This document shows positions 20,665-32,381 of a DNA stretch of 64,000 nt, piece after piece. Source of the DNA: Vreelandella olivaria. Lineage in GTDB: Bacteria; Pseudomonadota; Gammaproteobacteria; Pseudomonadales; Halomonadaceae. Where the stretch lies: NCBI GenBank assembly GCA_004295565.1, contig AP019416.1:310001-374000 (forward strand), in the 5' to 3' direction. The notes under the pieces are model-generated. The model had not been told where the DNA came from, ran no database searches, and worked only from the letters and a program-made list of their open reading frames with translations. The position numbers were made by a program, and so were the translations under genes. Position 1 is the first letter of the stretch. Every line of letters starts with the position of its first letter.

Positions 20665-20870
20665 TTAGCAGCTTTGACTGGCAAGTGCGCTTGTTCGCTG
20701 TTCTATTGGCGCCCGCCTTGTTAGTAAGAATATCGTTAGCACGAATACCTTAATAGCGGATGTCGTCCGGAAAAGCGGAGACACATTCCCGAGTAACGCC
20801 AATCAGCCACCTAGCTTATCTAATAACTCCTGGCCAGGTGCCTGATGCAACGGCTATAGGAGCTTTGTCT

Positions 20871-21332
20871 GTGGCCACTAAACACGCTGCGCTTCACGCG
20901 CTGATAGAACCTGTTGTTGCTGCCATGGGCTTTGAGCTATGGGGCATTGACCATCTTTCCCAGGGCAAAAATTCGCGTCTGGTGATCTATATTGAGCGCG
21001 AGAGTGGCGTCAGCGTGGAAGACTGCGCAGATATTAGCCGCCAAGTCAGTGCCGTTATGGATGTAGAAGACCCCATTGCCGGTGAGTACCGGTTGGAGGT
21101 CTCCTCGCCCGGTATGGCACGCCCCTTGTATTCCCTGGATCAGTTTTCCCGCTTTCAAGGTCATCACGTCGCGCTGAAACTGCGCACTGCCTTTGACGGG
21201 CGGCGCAAGTATCAGGGGCTTTTGGTCGGTGTAGAGGGGGATGAAGTGCTCCTGCAACTGGATGGCGAAGAGTATTGCTTTCCAATTGAGAGTATTGATT
21301 CTGCTCACATTGTACCGCAGTTCGACGATTGA
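20871..21332 (+). CDS. rimP: Ribosome maturation factor RimP
   Basis: Cytoplasmic factor for 30S subunit maturation. I choose the GTG at 20871 (VATKHAALHALIEPVV) because TAGGAG sits eight bases upstream at 20857-20862 and the 153-residue product matches the family (150 in E. coli). Visible are GFELWGID, the GVSVEDCADISRQ segment, YRLEVSSPGMARPL and the C-terminal SH3-like part ending SAHIVPQF. It is first in the rimP-nusA-infB-rbfA-truB operon. Confidence 0.96.
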   Translation: MATKHAALHALIEPVVAAMGFELWGIDHLSQGKNSRLVIYIERESGVSVEDCADISRQVSAVMDVEDPIAGEYRLEVSSPGMARPLYSLDQFSRFQGHHVALKLRTAFDGRRKYQGLLVGVEGDEVLLQLDGEEYCFPIESIDSAHIVPQFDD

Positions 21333-21404
21333 CCGAGTGGCGGCGCTGCCGGCAGGCTGCCGGGGTGATGCACATAAGGATAGGTTTTCTGGCGAGGCAT
21401 ACGC

Positions 21405-22917
21405 ATGAGTAAAGAAATTTTAATGGTCGTTGACGCGATCTCCAATGAGAAGGGCGTCCCGCGTGATGTCATCTTCGAGGCGGTAGAAGCCGCTCTTGCG
21501 AGCGCGTCACGCAAGCGTTTTGAAAAGAAGAAGCCAATGTGCGCGTGCATATTGACCGTCGCACTGGCGAATACGAAACCTTCCGCACCTGGACGGTGGT
21601 GGAAGATGACGAATTCGAAACGCCAGATTACGAAATTAAACAGAGCATTGCCGAACAGCGCGATCCACCGCTGAAATTGGGCGATGTGGTGGAAAAAAGC
21701 ATCGAAAATGCCTCGTTTGGCCGTATCGCTGCACAAACCGCCAAGCAGGTCATCGTACAGAAAGTGCGCGAAGCCGAGCGGGCCGAGGTGGTACGCCAAT
21801 ATGCCGATCGCGAAGGCGAGCTGGTGGCTGGCATTGTTAAAAGACCACCCGTGATGGACTGATCATTGATTTGGGCGAAAACGCTGAGGCGTTCCTGCCG
21901 CGCAATGAAATGATTCACGGCGAGCGTTACCGCATGAACGAGCGGGTACGTGCCTTATTGGTCAAAGTGGATCCAGACGCGCGCGGTGCTCAGCTGCAGC
22001 TATCGCGGACGTGTCCCGAGCTGATCATCGAGCTGTTCAAAATTGAAGTGCCAGAGATCGCAGAGCAGTTGATTGAGATCAAAGGCGCTGCGCGTGACCC
22101 TGGCTCACGGGCCAAAATTGCGGTGAAAACCAATGATCGCCGCATCGATCCTGTGGGTGCCTGTGTGGGTATGCGCGGTTCGCGCGTTCAGGCGGTCTCT
22201 TCGGAGCTGCAAAACGAACGTGTCGATATCGTACTGTGGGACGACAACCCAGCACAATTGGTGATTAACGCCATGGCGCCTGCCGATGTTGGGTCTATCC
22301 TTGTGGACGAAGACGCCCACGCAATGGATGTGGCGGTGGCGCAGGACAACCTTGCTCAGGCCATTGGTCGGAGCGGGCAGAACGTGCGTTTGGCTTCTGA
22401 GCTTACCGGCTGGCGAATTAATGTCATGACCGAAGAGGAAGCGGAGTCTAAACGCGATCAAGAAATTGATAGCCTGGTGGACTCTTTTATCCAGCATCTT
22501 GATGTGGATGAAGATGTCGCTCGCCTGTTGGTGGAAGAAGGGTTCACTACCCTGGAAGAAGTCGCCTACGTGCCGATGGAAGAGATGCTCGAAATCGAAG
22601 AGTTCGATGAAGATTTAGTCGAAGCGCTTCGCGCACGGGCGAAAGACGAGCTGCTGACGATGGCCATTGCCACGGAAGAAGCGCTAGACGGTGCCCAGCC
22701 AGCAGCAGATCTGCTGGAGATGGATGGCATGGAGCGCCACCTGGCCTTCATTCTCGCCAGCCGCGGCATTGTCACTATGGAAGATCTCGCCGAGCAGTCT
22801 GTCGACGATCTGGTCGATATCGAGGAGTTGGACGAAGCGCGCGCAGCGGCACTGATCATGACTGCCCGTGCGCCCTGGTTTGAAGTCGATGACGCATCGG
22901 ATTCGAACACACAGTAA
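21405..22917 (+). CDS. nusA: Transcription termination/antitermination factor NusA, two frameshifts
   Basis: RNA polymerase-binding factor for pausing, termination and rRNA antitermination. In order: N-terminal polymerase-binding domain ([20 protein letters not shown]), S1 domain, two KH domains ([15 protein letters not shown] and [16 protein letters not shown]) and two C-terminal acidic repeats (about residues 370-500). Two bases are missing: one G near 21530 ([12 protein letters not shown]) and one A in 21839-21842 ([21 protein letters not shown]). Corrected length about 504 residues. Followed by infB after 27 bases. Confidence 0.97.
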
Positions 22918-22944
22918 ACAGGTCACGGGCTGAGGAGGGTCAAT

Positions 22945-25520
22945 ATGTCAGATATGACAGTTAAAGATTTCGCAGGAAAGGTGGGCCGTGATGTGCCCCG
23001 CCTACTAGAACAAATGAAAGAAGCGGGTTTAAAGCACGCTTCTGAAAGTGATGCCGTGTCTGAAGAAGATAAGCAGAAGCTGCTGAGTTTTTTGAAAAAG
23101 AGCCACGGTGGTAGCGACACCGCTGAAGCGGGCAAAAACCGCATCACGCTGACACGCAAAACCCGTAGCCGTATCAATACCGGCGAGCGCGGTAAAACCA
23201 TCGAAGTGCAGGTACGTAAGAAAAAGACTTACGTCAAAAGCGCTGAAGATGAAAAGCCGAAAGCGCCGGAGCCTAGCTACACCGGCCCGCGCCAGCTAGT
23301 GGGCGATATGGCGGAAGCCGAAGCTGAGCGTAAAGTAAGCGATGCGCGTGCAGCCGAAGAAAAGGCGGCTGCGCAGAAAGCCCAGGCAGCTAAGGAAGCT
23401 GAAGAGGCGGCGATCAAGAAAGAGGCCGCCGCGAAGAAGCCGACTGAGGCCAAGCCAAAAGCTGAAAAAGCGCCTGCAACGCCGGATATCCCCGTGCCCG
23501 ATCTTGAGATCGACGACACGCCTTCCGGTGACGATATGCCGCCAGCGCCGCCGAAAGAGGGCCGCACTGACCGTCGTACCGCTCCGCCCAAGAAGACGGC
23601 AGCGAAGAACAAAGGTCGTCGCGACGATGAAGATCGTGGTGATCGTGAAGAGCGCAAACGCGGTAGCGGCAAGAAGGTGAAACGTGCCGAGCAGCGTCGC
23701 GGCGGTCGCCGTGGTGGCAACCAGAGCGGCAATGGCAAACACGCTTTCCAGAAGCCAACTCAGCCCATCGTGCGTGAAGTGTCGATCCCTGAGTCGATCA
23801 GCGTGGCGGAATTGGCCGACAAAATGTCGATCAAGGCCAACGAAGTCATCAAGGCCATGTTTAACATGGGCGCCGCGGTGACCATCAACCAAACCATTGA
23901 TCAGGATACCGCTGCGATCGTGGTGGAAGAGATGGGCCATACGCCGAAGCTGGTGAAAGATGACGCGCTGGAAACGGAAATGCTCGAAGGCATCTCCTAT
24001 GAAGGCGAAGAGATTACCCGTTCACCCGTTGTTACGGTGATGGGTCACGTTGACCACGGTAAAACCTCGCTACTCGATTACATCCGTAAAGCGAAGGTGG
24101 CGACCGGTGAAGCGGGTGGTATTACCCAGCATATCGGTGCCTACCACGTGGAAGATAACCACGGTGGCGTCACCTTCCTGGATACTCCAGGCCACGCGGC
24201 GTTTACCGCCATGCGTGCCCGCGGTGCCAAGGCGACCGACGTGGTAATCCTGGTCGTCGCGGCGGATGACGGCGTGATGCCGCAAACCATTGAAGCGATT
24301 GAGCACTCTAAAGCCGCTGAAGTACCCATGGTGGTAGCGGTCAACAAGATCGATAAAGATGGCATCGATCTTGACCGCATCAAGAACGAGCTTTCGCAGC
24401 ACGGCGTGATCTCGGAAGAGTGGGGCGGTGACACCCAGTTTGTTCACGTTTCCGCCAAAACCGGTGAAGGTATCGAAGAGCTGTTGGAAGCGATCCAGCT
24501 GGTCTCTGAAGTGCTTGAGCTTAAGGCCGTTCCCTCTGCGCCCGGTAAAGGCGTAGTGGTTGAATCGCGTCTTGATAAAGGCCGTGGCCCGGTGGCAACC
24601 GTGCTGGTTCAGAACGGTACGCTGAAAAGGGCGATATCGTTCTGGCAGGCCTGCACTACGGCCGCGTACGTGCGCTGACCAACGAACTTGCCCAGCAAGT
24701 AGACGAGGTTGGCCCGGCCATGCCGGTAGAGATTCAAGGCTTGGGCGGTACGCCGGACGCCGGTGACGACTTTATGGTCGTTGCAGACGAGAAGAAAGCC
24801 CGCGAAGTGGCTAACTTCCGTCAAGGCAAATACCGCGAAGTGCGCCTGGCGCGTCAGCAGAAGGCCAAGCTGGAGAACATGTTCAGCCAGATGGGGCAGG
24901 ACGAAGTGGCCAAGGTCAACATCGTCCTCAAAGCCGACGTTCAAGGTTCGCTGGAAGCGATCAAAGGCGCCCTGGAAGAGCTCTCCACCGGTGAAGTTGA
25001 AGTCGCCGTGGTTTCCTCTGGTGTCGGTGGTATCACCGGTACCGATGCCAACCTGGCGCTTGCTTCTGAAGCCATCGTGGTCGGCTTTAACGTCCGTGCC
25101 GATGCCGCTGCCCGTGAGATCATCGAGCGTGAAGGCTTGGATCTGCGCTACTACAGCGTTATTTACCAGCTGATCGACGAGGTCAAGCAGGCGATGAGCG
25201 GTATGCTCGCACCTGAGTGGAAAGAAGAGATCGTTGGTGTGGCTGAAGTACGCGATGTCTTCCGTGCACCGAAGATTGGTGCCATCGCTGGCTGTATGGT
25301 CATCGAAGGCAGCGTGCATCGTAATAAGAAGATCCGCGTACTGCGTGATGACGTGGTGATCTACGAAGGCGAGCTCGAATCGCTGCGCCGCTTCAAAGAC
25401 GATGTGCAGGAAGTGCGCAACGGCATGGAGTGTGGCATCGGCGTGAAGAACTACAACGATGTCCAAGTCGGCGATAAGATCGAAGTCTTCGACCAAGTGA
25501 AGGTCGAGCGTAGCCTGTAA
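22945..25520 (+). CDS. infB: Translation initiation factor IF-2, one frameshift
   Basis: GTPase that places initiator fMet-tRNA on the 30S subunit. The N-terminal region (to about residue 290) is charged, Lys/Glu/Ala-rich and low-complexity as usual. The G domain shows G1 [13 protein letters not shown]3 DTPGHAAF and G4 NKID, followed by domains II-IV. An A is missing from 24625-24628; correction joins [20 protein letters not shown] to the long C-terminal frame. Corrected length about 858 residues. AGGAGG precedes the start at 22945. Confidence 0.97.
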
Positions 25521-25538
25521 GGCTGCGAGGAGCGAAAC

Positions 25539-25955
25539 ATGCGCGAATTCAAGCGTACCGACCGGGTAGCCGACCAGCTCCAAAAGGAGCTGGCGGTATT
25601 GATCCAACGCGAAGTGAAAGACCCACGTTTGGGCATGGTCACGGTCAGCGGTGTCACCGTTAGCCGTGACCTTGGCTACTCTGATGTCTATGTCACGCTG
25701 TTGGGGGAGCAAGAGCCCGAGCGTATTAAAGAGAATCTGCAGGTGCTTAAGCGCGCTGCCGGTTTTCTAAGAAGCCAGATTGCCAAACGCATCAAGCTAC
25801 GCCATGTACCGGAGCTGCGTTTTCATTTCGATGAAAGCGTGGTGCGCGGTCAGCAGCTCTCTTCACTGATCGATGAGGCGGTGACGACGGATCGTGCACG
25901 CTATCAAGACGATGAGGGTGACAGCGATGCCGAGCAGAGTGAGGAAACTCGCTAG
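25539..25955 (+). CDS. rbfA: Ribosome-binding factor A
   Basis: Cold-shock and 16S-processing factor that binds the 30S subunit; KH-fold protein. The 138-residue sequence shows [27 protein letters not shown], then [18 protein letters not shown] and [14 protein letters not shown], with an acidic tail. Its stop TAG (25953-25955) overlaps the truB GTG by one base, which indicates translational coupling. Complete. Confidence 0.97.
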   Translation: MREFKRTDRVADQLQKELAVLIQREVKDPRLGMVTVSGVTVSRDLGYSDVYVTLLGEQEPERIKENLQVLKRAAGFLRSQIAKRIKLRHVPELRFHFDESVVRGQQLSSLIDEAVTTDRARYQDDEGDSDAEQSEETR

Positions 25956-26873
25956 TGGCGCGTCAACGTCGCGGCTTGCCGGTCAATGGCGTACTGCTGC
26001 TGGATAAGCCCAAGGGCGTTTCCAGCAACCATGCGCTGCAGCGAGTCCGCCGGCTGTTCCAGGCCCAAAAAGCCGGGCACACCGGCACGCTAGACCCGAT
26101 GGCAACCGGCTTATTGCCGATTTGCCTGGGCGAAGCGACCAAGTTCTCGTCGCACTTGCTGGAAGCCGACAAGGTGTATCGCACCCGGGTTGAACTGGGG
26201 TGATCACCGATACCGGCGATGCGGAAGGTACGGTGATGGAGCAGCATGAGGTTCCTAGCCTAAGCGTCGATGACGTGGAGGCTGTGCTCAGCCGTTTTCG
26301 TGGTGAGATTGACCAAGTGCCGCCGATGTACTCGGCCTTAAAGCATAACGGCAAAAACTTTACGAGTTGGCCCGTGAAGGCAAGCAGGTAGAGCGTGCAG
26401 CCCGGCGCGTAAGCGTGTATGATGCGCGCCTGCTAGCGTTTGAAGGCACTGCTTTCGAGCTGGAAGTAAGCTGCAGTAAAGGCACTTACATTCGCACGTT
26501 AGCCGAAGATATAGGCCAAGCGCTTGGCTGTGGCGCGCACATCAGTCAACTAAGAAGACTCAAAACGGGACCTTTTTTAGCCGACGCGATGTGGACGCTA
26601 GAGGCCTTGGAAGCATTGGCCGACCAAGCGGCACTGGAAGCTGAGCTGATGCCCGTGGATGTGCTGGTGGATCATTTGCCGTTACTGACGGTAGACGACA
26701 CCGCCCATTCTCGTTTGGCCCACGGCCAGCCTGCTGCTCTCGAAACCGGCGCATTAGCCCCGGACGAAGTAGCCCGACTTTATTACGCCGAGACGTTTAT
26801 CGGCCTTGGCGTAGTGAAAGGTGCCCAGGAAGTGGCACCAAAGCGGCTGTTAAGCACTGTCGCTATCTCGTAA
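25955..26873 (+). CDS. truB: tRNA pseudouridine-55 synthase, two frameshifts
   Basis: Makes the T-loop pseudouridine-55 in tRNAs. The catalytic motif is [15 protein letters not shown] (Asp near residue 48); [35 protein letters not shown] and the C-terminal PUA-like region follow. A G is missing from 26197-26200 and an A from 26353-26357; together they join three frames. Corrected length about 306 residues. GTG start overlaps rbfA. Confidence 0.96.
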
Positions 26874-27003
26874 GGCTAGTTGCAAGGAAGCCGCAGCCTA
26901 CGTGAAAATAGTAAGATGCAAGACGCAAAATAGTAGCTTGAGACTGCAAATATGCGTGGTCTCACCCATTCATTTTTAGGCATATTGCTTACTGGAGATA
27001 CAG

Positions 27004-27273
27004 ATGGCTTTAACCGCTGAGAAGAAGGCCGAGATCGTCACCGAATACGGCCGCGGCGATAACGATACCGGTTCCCCTGAAGTGCAGGTTGCCCTGCTGA
27101 GCGCCAACATCAATGGCCTGCAGGATCACTTCAAGACCAACAAACAGGATCACCACTCTCGTCGTGGTCTGATCCGCATGGTTAACCAGCGTCGTAAGCT
27201 GCTGGACTACCTAAAGCGTAAAGATTTCGAACGCTATCAGTCCCTGATTCAGCGTCTGGGTCTGCGTCGTTAA
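27004..27273 (+). CDS. rpsO: 30S ribosomal protein S15
   Basis: Primary 16S rRNA-binding protein of the small-subunit platform. The 89-residue sequence contains [20 protein letters not shown], the HHSRRGL loop and [17 protein letters not shown]. An ACTGGAGATAC ribosome site precedes the ATG. rpsO followed by pnp is a conserved pair; a strong terminator between them suggests separate or attenuated expression. Complete. Confidence 0.98.
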   Translation: MALTAEKKAEIVTEYGRGDNDTGSPEVQVALLSANINGLQDHFKTNKQDHHSRRGLIRMVNQRRKLLDYLKRKDFERYQSLIQRLGLRR

Positions 27274-27295
27274 GCGTTAACGGCAACGATTAGAA

Positions 27296-27328
27296 GCGGG
27301 CAGCTCCTTGTGGGCTGCCCGTTTTTTA
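27296..27328 (+). terminator. Rho-independent terminator after rpsO
   Basis: Stem CGGGCAGC (27297-27304) / GCTGCCCG (27314-27321) followed by TTTTTT. Confidence 0.9.
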
Positions 27329-27454
27329 TGTTTCCTGTTGACAGCAAATAGAGAACTGGTAGCCCTATGGCGCTCCAGCGCCTAGAATGGTTACGAGTCA
27401 AAACGACCTAAACGAATAGACAAGTAGATATTGATAATGCTGAAGGAAGTCGCT

Positions 27455-29605
27455 GTGAATCCGGTAAAGAAAACGTTCCAGTACGGTCGTAGCACCGTCA
27501 CGCTCGAAACCGGGCGTATTGCTCGCCAGGCCACCGGCGCTGTCATGGTTACCATGGATGACACCGTTGTATTGTGTACCGTGGTTGCCCGTAAAGAGGC
27601 TAACCCGAGCCAACCCTTTTTCCCCCTCTCGGTACACTACCAAGAGAAAACCTACGCAGTGGGCAAGATTCCCGGCGGCTTCTTCAAGCGCGAAGGGCGC
27701 CCCACTGAGAAAGAGACGCTGACCTCGCGGCTGATTGACCGCCCGATTCGTCCGCTGTTTCCCAAAGGCTTTATGAACGAAGTGCAGGTCGTCTGTACCG
27801 TTCTCTCCACCGACCGCAACCACGATCCGGATATCGCCGCATTGCTTGGCACCTCGGCGGCGTTGAGTATCTCTGGCGTACCGTTTAGTGGCCCGATTGG
27901 CGCAGCCCGCGTTGGTTTTAACGAAGAGAAAGGTTACTTCCTCAACCCAACGGTTGAAGAGCTGGCCGGCTCTGAGCTGGACATGGTCGTCGCCGGTACT
28001 GAAAAAGCCGTGCTGATGGTTGAGTCCGAAGCCAAAGAGCTGCTCGAAGACGAAATGCTGGGCGCCGTACTGTTCGCGCACGAAGAGATGCAGGTTGCCA
28101 TTACAGCGATCAACGAGCTGGTTGCCGAAGCGGGCAAGCCGCGCTGGGAGTGGCAGGCTGCCGAAGAGAACCAGGCGCTGAAAGCCGCCATGGCCGATGC
28201 CTTTGAAGCGAAAGTGGGCGATGCTTACCGCATTACCGACAAAATGCAGCGTCAGGATGCGCTGGCTGAGCTGAAAGAGCAGGCGATTGAGCTACTGGCT
28301 GCCGACGAAGGCGAGCCGGTGAATGACAAATTCAGTCGCGACGAAGTGAAAGGTGCCTTTGCGGGCCTGGAAAAACGCGTGGTGCGTTCGCGGGTTGTCA
28401 AAGGCGAGCCACGTATTGATGGCCGTGACAACCAGACCGTTCGCCCGCTGGCGATCGAAGTCGGTGTGCTGCCAAAAGCCCACGGTTCCGCCATCTTTAC
28501 CCGTGGGGAGACCCAGGCGATTGCCGTGGCGACGCTGGGTACCCTGCGTGATTCCCAACTGATCGAGTCCCTGGAAGGCGAGCGTAAAGACCGCTTTATG
28601 CTGCACTACAACTTCCCTCCCTTCTCGGTAGGCGAAGCGGGCTTTATGGGTGGCCCGAAACGTCGTGAAATCGGTCATGGACGCTTGGCGCGTCGTGGCG
28701 TCCAGGCGATGCTGCCATCCGAAGACGCTTTCCCTTACACCATTCGTGTGGTGTCTGAAATTACCGAGTCCAATGGCTCAAGCTCCATGGCATCCGTGTG
28801 CGGCTCTTCGCTGGCCTTGATGGATGCAGGCGTGCCGTTGAAAGCACCGGTCGCCGGTATCGCCATGGGCCTGGTGAAAGACGATGACGGTTTTGCGGTA
28901 TTGACTGATATCCTGGGTGATGAAGATCACCTTGGCGATATGGACTTTAAAGTCGCTGGTTCTGAAGAGGGCATTACCGCCCTGCAGATGGATATCAAGA
29001 TCGAAGGCATCAATGAAGAGATTATGGAGCTCGCACTGCAGCAAGCACTCACCGCGCGGCTGAGTATTCTCGAGCAGATGAATGTCGTTATCAGCCAGAG
29101 CCGTAGCGATGTCTCCGACAACGCCCCGTCCATGGCGACGATCAAAATCGATCCCGACAAGATCCGTGATGTTATCGGCAAAGGTGGCGCAACCATTCGC
29201 AAAATCTGCGAAGACACCGGCGCCTCTATCGACCTCGACGACGATGGCACCGTACGCATCTACGCAGAAGATAAAGCCGCCGCCAAGCGTGCCATCGACA
29301 CCGTGCTGGCAATTACCGCTGAAGCGGAAATTGGCAAGTTGTATATGGGCAAGGTGGTGCGGATTGCCGACTTCGGCGCCTTCGTGAACATCATGCCGGG
29401 TACCGATGGCCTGGTACACATTTCTCAGATCGTAGCCGAGCGTGTTAATAACGTGCGCGACTTCTTGAATGAAGGCGATGACGTGATCGTTAAGGTACTG
29501 GATATCGACAACCGCAACCGCGTGAAGCTGTCGATGAAAGAGATCACCGAAGAAGAGAAAGCCGCTTTTACCGCGGAAGCAGCGGAAACTGAAGCGACGA
29601 TTTAA
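27455..29605 (+). CDS. pnp: Polyribonucleotide nucleotidyltransferase (PNPase)
   Basis: Phosphorolytic 3'-5' exoribonuclease of the degradosome. I choose the GTG at 27455 ([26 protein letters not shown]) because AAGGAAG at 27443-27449 is correctly spaced; the result is 716 residues (E. coli 711). Two RNase PH domains flank a helical domain; the second ends in a region with [23 protein letters not shown] domain ([19 protein letters not shown]) and S1 domain ([18 protein letters not shown]) close the protein. Uninterrupted despite its length. Confidence 0.98.
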   Translation: MNPVKKTFQYGRSTVTLETGRIARQATGAVMVTMDDTVVLCTVVARKEANPSQPFFPLSVHYQEKTYAVGKIPGGFFKREGRPTEKETLTSRLIDRPIRPLFPKGFMNEVQVVCTVLSTDRNHDPDIAALLGTSAALSISGVPFSGPIGAARVGFNEEKGYFLNPTVEELAGSELDMVVAGTEKAVLMVESEAKELLEDEMLGAVLFAHEEMQVAITAINELVAEAGKPRWEWQAAEENQALKAAMADAFEAKVGDAYRITDKMQRQDALAELKEQAIELLAADEGEPVNDKFSRDEVKGAFAGLEKRVVRSRVVKGEPRIDGRDNQTVRPLAIEVGVLPKAHGSAIFTRGETQAIAVATLGTLRDSQLIESLEGERKDRFMLHYNFPPFSVGEAGFMGGPKRREIGHGRLARRGVQAMLPSEDAFPYTIRVVSEITESNGSSSMASVCGSSLALMDAGVPLKAPVAGIAMGLVKDDDGFAVLTDILGDEDHLGDMDFKVAGSEEGITALQMDIKIEGINEEIMELALQQALTARLSILEQMNVVISQSRSDVSDNAPSMATIKIDPDKIRDVIGKGGATIRKICEDTGASIDLDDDGTVRIYAEDKAAAKRAIDTVLAITAEAEIGKLYMGKVVRIADFGAFVNIMPGTDGLVHISQIVAERVNNVRDFLNEGDDVIVKVLDIDNRNRVKLSMKEITEEEKAAFTAEAAETEATI

Positions 29606-29628
29606 ATCGCTAGCTAGGTTTCTGATAC

Positions 29629-29664
29629 CGCCCTCGTAGCCTCTGGCTGCGGGGGCGTTGTTTT
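29629..29664 (+). terminator. Terminator after pnp
   Basis: Thirteen-base stem with two G-T wobbles (29629-29641 with 29645-29657), followed by TTGTTTT. Confidence 0.8.
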
Positions 29665-29720
29665 GCTAAATACTGTTTTTGCTAGGTATTTTTTTACAAG
29701 ATACTGTTTTGTTATTAGGT
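29665..29720 (+). repeat. Imperfect short direct repeats before the MFS gene
   Basis: Variants of TTTTGCTARRTA and GATACTGTTTT recur between about 29660 and 29725, an A/T-rich degenerate tandem pattern between the pnp terminator and the next gene. No function is apparent. Confidence 0.4.
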
Positions 29721-29762
29721 ATCGCTTTGTTCGCCGGGATTTAGACAGTCAGGGAGCAGCAG

Positions 29763-30930
29763 ATGGAGCAGCAACAAGCGCCGCGCTGGTGGGCGGTGGT
29801 GGCCGTGATGATCGGCATTTTTTACTGGTAACCGCAGAGCAGCTGCCGATTGGGTTGCTCTCTCAGGTGGCATCGAGCATGGGCGTTACCCCCGGCATGG
29901 CAGGCTTAATGGTCACCGTGCCCGGCGTGGTCGCTGCCTTTTCAGCCCCGCTGCTGCCGGTAGCGGTGGGGCGCTTGGATCGGCGCATTATGCTCACGGC
30001 ATTGATGGTCGTGATGGTGGCCGGGAGTTTGCTATCGGCATTGGCCAGCAGCTTTATCCTGTTGCTTTCCGCACGTGTGCTGGTGGGGCTTAGCATTGGT
30101 GGGTTTTGGGCGGTGGCGGGCAGTATTGCCCCGCGGCTAGTGCCGGAGGCTCAGGTACCAAAAGCGATGACGATGATTTTTGGTGGCGTCGCGGCAGCCT
30201 CGGTGCTGGGAGTGCCACTGGGCACGCTGTTGGGGGATCTCAGCAACTGGCGAGTCGCCTTTGGGGCACTGGGTGGTTTTAGCCTGTTAACGGCCGTTGC
30301 GCTGTGGTGCTGGCTACCGCCATTACCGCCAAGAGAGCCGGTGCGGCTCCGAGTGCTCGCGCAGCAGTTTAGCAATCGCGGGGTGCGAGTGGCGGTGTTA
30401 ACCACAGCTTTTGTGGTGGTGGGCCACTTTGCTGCCTACACCTTTATTAGCCCCATCCTGCAAGAGATCAGCGGTATTTCCCAACGCCATGTGAGCAGTC
30501 TGCTGCTGCTTTACGGGGCGGCAGGCATTGTGGGTAATATCGCGGCGGGTATGTTCGCCGGGCGCCACCCCTACCGCGCAGTGCTGGCGATTCCCAGCCT
30601 GCTGCTCATTGTCGTGGCCGTTTTCCCGCTGCTGGGTGTGCAGCCGAGCAGCGGCGTGATGCTGCTTATGGTGTGGGGTGCTGTGTTCGGCAGCGTATCG
30701 GTGAGTATCCAAACCTGGATTCTGCGCACCGCACCCAATACCGAAGCCGCCACGGCGTTGATGGCGTTTACCTTCAATATGTCGATTGGTTTGGGGCGAT
30801 GGTCGGCGGACGCATCGTTGACGGCACTAGCCTGCCTATCGCCATGTGGGCCGCATCAGGATTATTCCTGTTGGGGGCGCTGTTGGTACTAAGCACGCCA
30901 GCCAAGGTCGTTGGTCAGAAAACACGTTGA
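29763..30930 (+). CDS. MFS transporter (AraJ/PbuE-like exporter), two frameshifts
   Basis: Major facilitator of about 389 residues with twelve predicted membrane helices. The RxxxG-type loop after helix 2 (GRLDRRIMLTALMV) and ARVLVGLSIGGFWAVAGSIAPRLVP in helices 4-5 resemble the drug/purine/arabinose exporter group. The ATG at 29763 (MEQQQAPRWWAVVAVMIGIF) follows AGGGAG. A T is missing from 29818-29823 and a G from 30793-30796; correction gives the C-terminus ending VLSTPAKVVGQKTR at 30930. The substrate is unknown. Confidence 0.87.
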
Positions 30931-30941
30931 GTCAGTCGGTG

Positions 30942-30972
30942 AAAAAATGCCCCCGTAAGCAGCGGGGGCATT
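30942..30972. terminator. Bidirectional terminator between MFS gene and thiolase
   Basis: Stem AATGCCCCCG (30946-30955) / CGGGGGCATT (30963-30972), flanked on the left by six As, which form a T-run for the minus-strand thiolase transcript. The genes converge here. Confidence 0.85.
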
Positions 30973-30998
30973 GGTTAAGCGTTTGTCTCAGACAATAA

Positions 30999-32177
30999 TC
31001 AAGGGCGCTCGATAGCCAAGGCTACGCCCTGACCACCACCGATACACAGCGTCGCAAGGCCTTTCTTGGCGTCGCGGGCGATCATCTCGTGGAGCAGCGT
31101 GACCAGTACGCGGCAGCCGGAGGCACCAATGGGGTGGCCTAGGGCAATTGCGCCGCCGTTGACGTTCACTTTAGAGGTATCCCAGCCTAGCTCTTTATTG
31201 ACGGATAGCGCCTGGGCGGCAAACGCTTCGTTGGCCTCTACCAAGTCCAGATCGTCCAGACTCCAGCCGGCTTTTTCCAGGCAGCGGCGGGTGGCCGGTG
31301 CGGGGCCGATACCCATAATGGCAGGGTCAACGCCTGCGTTGGAGTAAGCGGCGATGCGCGCCAGTGGCTCTAGCCCCAACTGCTTGGCTTTTTCGGCGGA
31401 GCAGAGCATCACCACCGCGGCGCCGTCGTTGAGCGCCGAGGCGTTACCGGCGGTAACGGTACCGTCTTTCTTAAACGCGGGGCGCATGCCGCCGAGCTTC
31501 TCTGCGGTGACTTCCCGTGGATTCTCGTCGGTATCAAACACCACCGGGTCGCCTTTGCGCTGGGGAATTTCCACCGGCACGATCTGGCCTTTGAACCTGC
31601 CTTCTTTGATGGCGGCAGCGGCTTTCTGCTGTGACGCCGCGGCGAACTCGTCCATCGCTTCGCGGGTGATGCCGTACTTCTCGGCGAGGTTCTCGGCAGT
31701 AATGCCCATGTGGTAGTTGTTGAACGCATCCCACAGGCCGTCGTGCACCATGGAATCAATCGCCTTCCAATCGCCCATGCGCTGACCGTTGCGGGAATTG
31801 GGCAGTACGTGGGGCGAAGCGGACATATTCTCCTGGCCGCCGGCCAGAATCAGCTCGGCATCGCCACAGCGAATGGCCTGAGTGGCGAGATGCAGTGCCT
31901 TAAGGCCTGAGCCACACACTTTGTTGATGGTCATGGCCGGTACCGAGTCTGGCAGACCGCCTTTGATGGCCGCTTGTCGCGCTGGGTTTTGGCCAACGCC
32001 TGCGGTGAGCACCTGACCCAGTAGCACTTCGTCAACCTGATCGGGAGCAACGCCGGTGGAGGCGAGGATATCCTTGATCACCAGAGCGCCCAGGTCGCTC
32101 GCGGGAATGCCCGCGAGGGAACCACCGAAAGCGCCCACAGCGGTGCGGCGTGCCGCAACAATGACTACTTCTTGCAT
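30999..32177 (-). CDS. Acetyl-CoA C-acetyltransferase (thiolase)
   Basis: Condenses two acetyl-CoA to acetoacetyl-CoA or runs the reverse; biosynthetic-type thiolase of 392 residues. The start at 32177 ([19 protein letters not shown]) follows AGGAG. The active-site Cys is in [14 protein letters not shown] (about residue 89), the second catalytic site shows [17 protein letters not shown] (His) and the final [13 protein letters not shown] carries the third. It resembles PhaA/AtoB, so it could serve polyhydroxybutyrate synthesis, which many halomonads make, but no phaB or phaC is next to it. Convergent with the MFS gene. Confidence 0.93.
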   Translation of the reverse strand: MQEVVIVAARRTAVGAFGGSLAGIPASDLGALVIKDILASTGVAPDQVDEVLLGQVLTAGVGQNPARQAAIKGGLPDSVPAMTINKVCGSGLKALHLATQAIRCGDAELILAGGQENMSASPHVLPNSRNGQRMGDWKAIDSMVHDGLWDAFNNYHMGITAENLAEKYGITREAMDEFAAASQQKAAAAIKEGRFKGQIVPVEIPQRKGDPVVFDTDENPREVTAEKLGGMRPAFKKDGTVTAGNASALNDGAAVVMLCSAEKAKQLGLEPLARIAAYSNAGVDPAIMGIGPAPATRRCLEKAGWSLDDLDLVEANEAFAAQALSVNKELGWDTSKVNVNGGAIALGHPIGASGCRVLVTLLHEMIARDAKKGLATLCIGGGQGVALAIERP

Positions 32178-32325
32178 AAAATGACTCCTGAAGTGATTAA
32201 CAGACAGTCTGATGCCAGATGCCCGATAGGCCTGCTCTGTCAGCCGTTCTTTTATTCGTACTCTGTCAGCCGTCTCTTCAGCATAGGGGATGGTGATGCG
32301 TTGCGGCAATAAACCTTTATGGGCA
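32178..32325 (-). other. Short intergenic stretch with a 13-bp direct repeat
   Basis: The segment upstream of the thiolase holds two copies of CTCTGTCAGCCGT about 26 bases apart (starting near 32235 and 32261). No gene is evident. Confidence 0.4.
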
Positions 32326-32353
32326 AATAAAAACGGGCCAACATGTGGCCCGT
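32326..32353 (-). terminator. Terminator of the pcnB-folK-panBCD unit
   Basis: On the minus strand ACGGGCCA (plus 32346-32353) pairs with TGGCCCGT (plus 32333-32340) around a five-base loop, followed by a T-rich tract. It lies just beyond the end of panD. Confidence 0.85.
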
Positions 32354-32381
32354 CAGAAGAAAAGCATTAGAGGCACTAAGG

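Noticed and set aside
27338-27343. TTGACA upstream of pnp as a promoter.
   Set aside because: No acceptable -10 hexamer lies 15-19 bases downstream, so I do not call a promoter there.
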